Source: Skeletonema tropicum (taxonomy: Eukaryota; Bacillariophyta; Thalassiosirophyceae; Thalassiosirales; Thalassiosiraceae). Taken from it: a stretch of 64,000 bases of DNA. This document shows positions 56,538 through 64,000 of this stretch, in pieces. The stretch's first letter is position 1; each line of letters opens with the position of its first letter. The translations under genes were made by a program, and so were the position numbers. The stretch is taken from assembly GCA_037178625.1 (NCBI GenBank), contig JAWZXG010000030.1:1-64000 (forward strand), given 5' to 3'. The notes beneath the pieces were generated by a model. That model did not search any database and was not told where the DNA came from. It saw only the letters and a list, made by a program, of their open reading frames with translations.

Positions 56538-56739
56538 ATGGCCGTGCTACTGCCTCGCTCGTAGACTTGGATTCTTTAGGAAGGACGATAAGTATGCTTT
56601 CCTTGTCGGCACTGGGCTGGTATCATACACTTGTACGTTCAATCCAGTTACTACTGAGCGTGAGAAGATGGAGAAGATACAAATCAATAGAGATGAATGG
56701 AACAATTTGATGATTGAATATAAAAGTAATGAGGTGTGA
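56538..56739 (+). pseudogene. Unidentified coding-like fragment after the 5S array
   Basis: After the break in 5S spacer, an open frame reads RRLGFFRKDDKYAFLVGTGL...REKMEKIQINRDEWNNLMIEY and stops at 56739. Composition looks protein-coding, but there is no start and no recognisable domain. Probably the 3' end of a truncated gene. Confidence 0.35.
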
Positions 56740-57089
56740 TCCGGCTCAAGTTGATTGGAGGAATGATTTGATTTAATACTACGAACGTCCTGTTTGAATG
56801 GCAGCGGATATACGTGACAAAAACTTTGCCATCAGCTCGTTCTACCGCTCCAAGATATGACAACAATGCAGCGCATTTAAAGTGGCAGTTTTGTTTCTGA
56901 GAGATAACATTTATTCACATCAAGCAACTGCGCGAAACTGTCCTTATTTGGTTTAACGGGAGGAGGTTGTGTGTTTGGGGGCTCTAAGCTACTGCAGACG
57001 CAACGATTCAACACAAAGTTAACTTCATCAAATCAGACCTGATCGTCAGGATGCAATAGCGTTAGATTATTGTGCAAGGCATTTGTGAT
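56740..57089. other. Intergenic stretch
   Basis: Nothing recognisable. Confidence 0.4.
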
Positions 57090-57720
57090 TCAACAAGTTG
57101 AAGTGCTCAGACTTCTTCTATATATCTATGTGGACGACATATCAACTCAGACCTAACAAATATCTTACGAAGTTCATACAATCACTATACTTCTCAATTT
57201 TGGCTCATTTTAATGCCCTCGTCAGGACACATTTATTGCTTCTATTGTGCATTCACACGTGATTTTACAGATTGAAGTCACCAGACCTCTTCTATGCATT
57301 CATGTGGACGACATATCAATTCCAACCTCGGGTATGTCATCTGTAGTTCGTATGACACTACGCTACTCAGTCACGGCCAAATCAATAAATGCCTCATCAG
57401 GACACATTGAATGCTTCTATTGTGTGATATATCAGTGATGTAAGAGGTTTTAATAATCAGGCCTCATCTATGCATCCATGTGGACGACATATCAACTCCA
57501 ACCTCGGGTATGTCATCTGTAGCTCGTATATCAATATGCTACTCAATCTTTGTCAAGCCCAGTGCCCTCTTCAAAACACATATTTTGACTATATTGTGTG
57601 ATGTGTTTGTGCTTGAGAACATTTTAGTCAGCAAACCTCTTCTATGCATGCATATAGACAACATATCAACTCTAACCTCGGATATGGCATCTGTAGTGTA
57701 CAAAGCAACCTTATAATGAT
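57090..57720. repeat. Degenerate ~175-bp satellite, four copies
   Basis: CATGTGGACGACATATCAACTC and its variants occur near 57128, 57302, 57478 and 57651. Each is followed by CAACCTCGG(G)TATG..ATCTGTAG and, later, a CACAT(T)...TATTGTG block. Identity between units is moderate, so this is an old array. Confidence 0.8.
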
Positions 57721-57789
57721 CGATTTGGGCAACGTGTTAGCTCAGTATTTTGACACCATTTTATGCGTCTAGCATCGTCAATTCAAGCA

Positions 57790-58665
57790 ATATCCGCTAC
57801 TAGTGGTGCATTTTAGTTGGCAACGATAGTACGAAAGGACATAGACACGGCTCATGGTAACTACACTTGTAGCGGCGAGGCTGCAGTCTCTTATGCGACT
57901 TGATGAAGGCCAATTGAGCGTAGAGCTAGCTGTTTGCGACATATTTATGTGTGTAGCGACGTGAATATAAGCCTGAGCCGCTGCTGGTGGTTCATTATAG
58001 TTGGCAACGATAGTATAGAAGGAAATGTATACGGCTCATGGTAACTACACTTGTAGCGGAGATGTTACAGCCTCGTATGCGACTCGGTGAAGGCCAATTG
58101 AGCGTAGAGCCAGCTCCGTCTTTCACCAACTCAATGTGTGCAGCGACGTGAATATGAGCCTGAGCCGCTGCTGGTGGTTCATTATAGTTGGCAACGATAG
58201 TATAGAAGGAAATGAATACGGCTCATGAGGACTACACTTGTAGCGGCGATGCTGCAGTCTCGTATGCGACTCGGTGAAGGCCAATTGAGCGTAGAGCCAG
58301 CTCCGTCTTTCACCAACTCAATGTGCGCAGCGACGTGAATATGAGCCTGAGCCGCTGCTGGTGGTTCATTATAGTTGGCAACGATAGTATAGAAGGAAAT
58401 GTATACGGCTCATGGTAACTACACTTGTAGCGGAGATGTTACAGCCTCGTATGCGACTTGATGAAGGCCAGTTGAGCATAGAGCTAGCTCCGTCTTTCAC
58501 CATTACAATGACTGTAGCGACATGGATATGAGCCTGAGCCGCTGCTGGTGGTTCATTATAGTTGGCAACGATAGTATAGAAGGAAATGAATACGGCTCAT
58601 GAGGACTACACTTGTAGCGGCGATGCTGCAGTCTCGTATGCGACTTGATGAAGGCACAGTAGAAT
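57790..58665. repeat. 187-bp satellite, five copies
   Basis: AGTTGGCAACGATAGTA starts near 57815, 57999, 58186, 58373 and 58560. Units share GACTACACTTGTAGCGG and GATGAAGGCCAATTGAGC. Copies 2 and 4 (GGTAACTAC...GAGATGTTACAGCC) and copies 3 and 5 (GAGGACTAC...GCGATGCTGCAGTC) resemble each other, pointing to a two-unit higher-order repeat. Confidence 0.92.
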
Positions 58666-58749
58666 TCAATCACGGATTAGCCCGTGACTGACTGACAGTT
58701 TCTGGCGGGAAAGAGGCTGGAAAGAGGTTGGTAAGGCCGTGACCGCCTA

Positions 58750-59665
58750 TCCCAACCATGGCATGGAGGTAGGTAAGAGATAGTAGTAAGAAACAAGCTA
58801 ACCATGACCTCTTCAGGGCATCAGATAATCAGAGCCCTTACAAAATACACTTCTCGTGATGCTGCACCGTCAATGATGGGTTGGCACGATGTAAGATCCC
58901 AAAAAGCGACCGCTGAGGAGGGTGTAATCCAGACAGTTGGCACGACGTGTAATCAATGATAATCACAGTTCGGGCGAAGCCCTCACAAAATACACTTCTC
59001 GTAATGCTGTGCCGTCAATGATGGGTTGGCACGATGTAAGATCCCAAGAAGCGACCGCTGATGAGGGTGTAATCCAGACAGTTGGCACGACGTGTAATCA
59101 ATGATAATCACAGTTCGGGCGAAGCCCTCACAAAATACACTTCTTGTAACGCTGCACCGTCAATGATGGGTTGGCACGATGTGAGATCCCAAAAAGCGAC
59201 CGCTGAGGAGGGTGCAATCCAGACAGTTGGCACGATGTGTAATCAATGATAATCACAGTTCGGGCGAAGCCCTCACAAAATACACTTCTCGTAATGCAGC
59301 GCCGTCAATGATTGGTTGGCACTACGTAAGATCCCAAAAAGCGACCGCTGAGGAGCGTGTAATCCAGACAGTTGGCACGACATATAAACAGTATTACTCA
59401 CAGTTCGGGCGAAGCCCTCACAAAATACACTTCTCGTAATGCAGCGCCGTCAATGATGGGTTGGCACGATGTAAGATTGTGAGCGAAGCGAGTTCGTTCA
59501 AATTTGCCTCCGACAAAGAGACACACCTCTCTCAAAAGCAACTTCCAAACTTGCCGCCAACAAAACTATATCCCGCGCAGCTTGCGCGCAACTTCCCAAC
59601 CATGGTAGGTAAGAGCAAAAGTACATAAGTACAAGCTAACCATGACCTCTTTAGGGCATCAGATG
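58750..59665. repeat. 145-bp satellite (about 4.5 copies) with flanking direct repeats
   Basis: The core CCTCACAAAATACACTTCTCG occurs at about 58836, 58981, 59126, 59271 and 59416, a constant 145-bp spacing. Each unit holds GTTGGCACGATGTAAGATCCC and CAGTTCGGGCGAAGC. The array is bracketed by direct copies of CCCAACCATGG...AGGTAAGAG...ACAAGCTAACCATGACCTCTT (58753-58822 and 59594-59656). Confidence 0.9.
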
Positions 59666-59886
59666 GACTTTATCGACTATCCAACTATCGGGTCATGTGG
59701 TTGATAGTATGGAAAGCTTAAGCTTACATTATCTCTACAGTCTCTCGGGGATTCTAATTTATCTTGATTTTGTTCTTCCAGATGGGAGTCTTTCTGTCAA
59801 TTTTGATCCAGGCTTGGGTAATAGCATTAACCCCCATTAACCCTACATGCCCACACCCACGTGAAAAAGGGCCCCCTCCGGGGGCA

Positions 59887-61200
59887 AAAAGATAGTCTAT
59901 TTGACGCAACCGTGATGCATCACGGGGTTACGCCACTTAATCTCGACTAAATTAGAAAAATATTGAGACACCTACCTGACTTCGAAAAGTTCCGTCACCC
60001 CACGCAAAAATCACACACAATGGCACAAACTTCAAAAAAATCCTCAACCATAGACACTATACAGCGGAGAACATCTCCTACCATTACACCAGTACATGGC
60101 AAACCCTCCGCGTTTTTTTACAGTAGCTTCATCATATACCACCCGACCCCTGCGCAGAAAACGCGGAGCATTGGTTACGATGTATTCCTTCAATAAAAAG
60201 TTTCGTGCGCGAAGTTTCCTAATGAAACATTGCCGTTCATGTCGGAGGGAGAGTCATGCCGGTGCATAACCCATGGAGACATAAAGCATGATCCTTGCAG
60301 CCCACCAATCGAGTGTATATATCCATAGGGAGGCGTGGGTGTCTTAGTGTACCGATGTTTCGGCCGGTAACACCATCCTCAACGTCGTAACTCGATGTCC
60401 ATCAATGGTTCATTTTTATCTTTGGCCCTACTGCAATAAGGAGTGACAATAACACCAATGAAGGCAACCAACACTCTCCATCGACTCTAATATGGTGATA
60501 GACGATTAATTGACCCTTGGAGTGGAATGGAAGCTCTTATGACATCATTTTGATGATACAAAAAATGTACATGTTTTTCGTCTCTGTCGAACGCAACAAC
60601 TAACCGAAAGCTAATGGAAACGGGATGCATATCGATCAAACAAGCATCAGCTTATTATTATTATGATAGTAAACATCCTTGGGAGCGATAATAACAATGA
60701 GTTCTGAGGAAATACTTGTTTGTTCAGTAAAACTCATTGCATATTTAGCCTACATCAAAACCAACATACATAACACTGTCTCCCATGTGTTATAATCACT
60801 ATAAAGCATCATCCACTTGTCGAAGTATTCGAATATACGCATACGATCAATTGGTATATAAATTACCACTCATTTGATGTTATCGGTCCTTCACGATGTT
60901 GATTTCAGCATTGCGTTTAAGGAGCAAATAATAGATTCTGTCTAACTTGTGAAATGTGGTTGATTATCGATTAGATAATGGGTTTGGACTACCCAAGGAT
61001 AAATAGACGCCCAATGTATATATAACATTGATGTGGTGAAAGGATATCCTCTCTTTTGTAACATATCATTGCCGAAACGTCCATAGGAGGGGTGAATGGA
61101 GGTGAAAGTGGTAAATTTTATGCCGTCGATGGCGACGTTATTTTATTCATTTACGGTGGATCGAAGAAAAGATAGTCTATTTGACGCAACCGTGATGCAT
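59887..61200. mobile_element. ~1.25-kb segment bracketed by 34-bp direct repeats
   Basis: AAAAGATAGTCTATTTGACG and the next 14 bp (34 in all) occur at 59887-59920 and 61167-61200. Between them lie 1246 bp. The first ~310 bp are the inverted copy of the 27.9-28.26 kb region (77-residue open frame at 59963-60196); the rest is AT-rich with no gene. The 34-bp repeats could be a long target duplication or the footprint of a local duplication. The left junction forms the palindrome CCGTGATGCATCACGG. Confidence 0.5.
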
Positions 61201-62279
61201 GTATGTGTCTTCCTGCTGACCCATGCAACAATACACATTAAAATGAGAAATAACACACATAATATAAAGAGATTAATAATCCTTATATTCATAATAACAT
61301 TATCTTAGACGCAACCTACACACAAGCACTTGCCTTGTCTTCTACAGAGATTACAGAAGTTGATTGTTAATTCAAGGCTGCAACACTGGAAAATAAACAG
61401 CACGACGGCTTGCTCTTGAGATATAATGTGGACTCTAGTTCATATATTAATAGTTTAGGAGAGTAATTGCAATAAAATGTGTTGCTGTGTATATTACTAC
61501 CATCCTAATAATGAGATGCTATGTCCGCACACGAATCTGTTCACAAAACACCCTCAAGACATCGCCTAAGTGGATCAAAATCAGATACCATGGCGTTATG
61601 AACACCCCTACCAGCCATCTATATTAATATGGTACTGAGAGTACTACGGGGGCCTTGTGGAACGATTATTGCGTTTCCTCGTAGACGTTATTTGACACCT
61701 GCAGCAAAATAGACCAAAAATCGATGCGTTAGATATAGCCGCCGATACGTCTGCAGGCTCTCAATTTCATGACTTCCCGAGTACATTAACGTTTTCTACG
61801 TCAAAAACTGATCTAGATCAAAGCTTTACAATGCGTTGGAGTCCTAATTGATTGTGCTATGGCATAGCGGCCCACCATGATGGCTGTGATGCTGCTGTGA
61901 TGGGTTGAAATGTTTTTGGAAAAGTTGGCGATGAAATATTTTAGGGAGGGGCTACGTTGGGCACGGCTTTTCTGGGCACGGGTTGGGCACGCCCTATGAT
62001 GTGACGATTCTGCCACGTCACCATACCACGCTCTCCCACCACCCCTTCTTTCCACCACAAGCCCCGCACACAGTCAAAGTTAGATACCCCAGTAACTACA
62101 TCATAAGCCATAAAGTCACCGCGGCAACACCAACTAGCATAAATCATAGTCACTACAGCAAAACACTACCGCTCATTCCACTTTCGTCGTCAGATTTTTT
62201 CGTATTCTTGCCGCTGCTTCAATAATTGGTCATCTACGACCTATCGAATTTACACACAACATACCTTACAAACAAATCA
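61201..62279. other. AT-rich intergenic, possible 5' region of the next gene
   Basis: No gene. A short GGGCACG motif recurs at 61959-61993. The frame of the following gene is open upstream of its ATG only to 62226. Confidence 0.4.
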
Positions 62280-63560
62280 ATGTTGGTCGATTATTATGAC
62301 CTACATCGATTCGAGTTGTTCCAGCAGAAGGTTCGCCGATACGGTGGCGAAGCAGCCGTCCGTCATGACTATAATATTTACAACAGAAAATACACTCCTC
62401 CACAATTGAAGGATCAAATGAAAAGCGGCAACTATTTACATAATCAGAACCTGAAATGGTGGCGGACAATAAACAAGAACAAACCTTCACCAAAAAAAAT
62501 ATCATTTTTGTCATCATCATTGCAATATGACTCCAAAAGAGACAACAAACGGAAGGCGATGGAACTTGACAATTCAACTGTTTCATTTCAGTTCAACAAA
62601 GTCACAGCAAAGAAGAAACGTAAAGCGGGGAAACACAAAGCACAACTCACCGCCAAACATTTAACTAACTCTCCTGCACCCCTCATTACACCACAATATG
62701 GGGACTTTGTTGAGGTTGAATTCTCCTCCAATTCAAGCGTTTATGTTCTTTATGCTCGCGCAGATAGCGAATGCCCCCTGCTTCGTGACATACATGAATG
62801 CTGCTATAAAGGAGCCGGAAATACTCTTGACAATTCTCTTGATGCTTTGCCCAAAAGAGCTTGGGAACAAGACAACCATGCTGGTGGGGGATATGCAGCA
62901 TTTGGGATTGGATCCATGGATAAAAGACAAACTGGGCCCTTCTTTCTTATGAATCATCAATATGAAAAGGCAAAAGCTATTACTTCCTCTCTCTCTTCCA
63001 TCTTTGGTAGAGTTGCGGCAGCCTTGCTGAACTACACACCTAATGTATTTAGGGAGAATGAAAAAATTAAGAGCATAAATGCAAACTTCTCTTTCCCACC
63101 AATTGGTTGCCAAGGTGCAGTTGGCTGGATGGCAAATCAAGTTGCGATTCGCCGCATAGGCAAGGGATGCCAGAAGAATGCAATGATAGAAGACAGTGTT
63201 GTGGCATTGCACGCTGACACCGGGGATTTGAGTACAATGCACCCGCTTGTATACATACCGCGCGGTGGTCCAGATGGAAGAGGTGGAATTATAGCAGATT
63301 CCCACTTGGTCATTGCGGAAAGCGAGACTGGTGGCAAATACATTCAAATCGAGACAAATGTGAGAGATACTGTCTGTATAGTGGTCTTCAATAGCGCACT
63401 GAATTTGCATGGGTTGGTCCAATCATCCCCTGAAGGTGAAACTGAAGATGCCTGGAGCACGAGGCTCATTCCATTCATTACAAAGCAAATGTATAACTTC
63501 ATGTTAAAGAACAAATCTGCAGCGCCAATTGATAAGTTTAATGTTCTAAGAGTAAAGTAA
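62280..63560 (+). CDS. Putative 2-oxoglutarate/Fe(II) dioxygenase-like protein
   Basis: An intact frame; the first ATG at 62280 gives 426 residues (MLVDYYDLHRFELFQQKVRR). The N-terminal half is basic and may bind nucleic acid (KRKAMELD, KKKRKAGKHKAQL). The C-terminal half contains ALHADTGDLSTMHPLVYIPRGG (H311-x-D313), then GGIIADSHLVIAES and, 64 residues on, NLHGLVQ (H377) with Arg 394. An HxD...H triad with beta-strand spacing is the Fe(II) signature of 2OG oxygenases. The style resembles TET/JBP-like oxygenases that travel with eukaryotic transposons. This rests on motif reading only; no homology search was possible. It is the only long undamaged single-copy ORF in the inner part of the window. 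Confidence 0.5.
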   Translation: MLVDYYDLHRFELFQQKVRRYGGEAAVRHDYNIYNRKYTPPQLKDQMKSGNYLHNQNLKWWRTINKNKPSPKKISFLSSSLQYDSKRDNKRKAMELDNSTVSFQFNKVTAKKKRKAGKHKAQLTAKHLTNSPAPLITPQYGDFVEVEFSSNSSVYVLYARADSECPLLRDIHECCYKGAGNTLDNSLDALPKRAWEQDNHAGGGYAAFGIGSMDKRQTGPFFLMNHQYEKAKAITSSLSSIFGRVAAALLNYTPNVFRENEKIKSINANFSFPPIGCQGAVGWMANQVAIRRIGKGCQKNAMIEDSVVALHADTGDLSTMHPLVYIPRGGPDGRGGIIADSHLVIAESETGGKYIQIETNVRDTVCIVVFNSALNLHGLVQSSPEGETEDAWSTRLIPFITKQMYNFMLKNKSAAPIDKFNVLRVK

Positions 63561-64000
63561 AACACATCTTTTCCTACGCATATTTGCTCAAACATTGGTA
63601 CCATACTGCCTCTGTAATGTGTGGAGAGAATTTTTTCTCTGAGAATGATCTATTCTATGTCATCTTCATTCCCAGGAATCACTGATTTTGATAGGGGATA
63701 AGCACCTATTGATTACCCCACCAATCACCCAACCAGTGAATTAGCAACTTTTGTTGCATAAAATGAAATAGTAAAGAAGAATGCTTGTGCTCAAGCCACA
63801 AAATTAAATCAGTTGTCTTTATCTTTACAGAATCATTTTCCATGAAGAAACACGTAATGGCTATTACTTTGTCCTTCTCTTGCCCATAGTGCAACTGTAT
63901 TATGATCGAAATACATGGGTTGACAATCTTTCATGGCCAATCCCCTTAGAATGATATTCGCCTTGTATACCACACTGTTCAAAACAAACACCTTTCCAAC
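63561..64000. other. Downstream intergenic to window end
   Basis: No gene recognised. Confidence 0.4.

Noticed and set aside
57090..59480. CRISPR-like regular repeats
   Set aside because: Units are 145-187 bp with no separate unique spacers, and the sequence is eukaryotic; these are satellites.

Overview
This window is one end of a eukaryotic nuclear chromosome. It opens with about 56 CCCTAA telomere repeats in the orientation expected at a left chromosome end, and almost everything inward is subtelomeric: satellites, nested transposons, 5S rDNA units and decayed genes. GT-AG introns, a diatom-type copia element (WIDDIVIFG reverse transcriptase), diatom-style IS630/Tc1-like and gypsy elements, and the 5S rRNA all suggest a stramenopile alga, most likely a diatom. 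I cannot name the species.

Layout. 1-9.3 kb: telomere, an OTU-protease-like gene reading toward the telomere, and a ~200-bp satellite split by an LTR-less gypsy fragment. 9.3-17.2 kb: dispersed repeats, relics of 5S rDNA units, a (GA)60 tract, and a spliced minus-strand gene of unknown function (13.6-15.9 kb). 17.2-25.2 kb: a dead IS630/Tc1-like transposon (TA target duplication). Its right terminal repeat was later hit by a 5.9-kb element with two identical 181-bp terminal direct repeats and a CCAG target duplication, but no recognisable polymerase. 25.2-30.3 kb: a 5S unit whose 5S gene is split by a 381-bp MITE, a GIY-YIG-like ORF, and two divergent broken genes. 30.35-44.55 kb: one copia element, bounded by CTATT duplications. 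Its 5' LTR was hit first by a ~548-bp element and then by a 9.1-kb LINE with a 20-bp target duplication. 44.6-54.6 kb: a broken small gene, then a spliced gene encoding a WW domain followed by twelve near-identical 142-residue FG-rich repeats, partly duplicated downstream. 54.6-56.5 kb: two 5S rDNA units. 57-59.5 kb: three unrelated satellites (~175, 187 and 145 bp). 62.3-63.6 kb: an intact ORF with an HxD...H pattern like a 2-oxoglutarate/Fe(II) dioxygenase.

For the most part the genes do not form a pathway. The coherent story is chromosome-end turnover: insertions can be ordered in time by target duplications, and short telomere-like tracts sit exactly at two rearrangement junctions (3117-3133 and 33226-33240). 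Many long frames carry single-base frameshifts or in-frame stops. These may be real decay or residual assembly error, and reads would be needed to tell.
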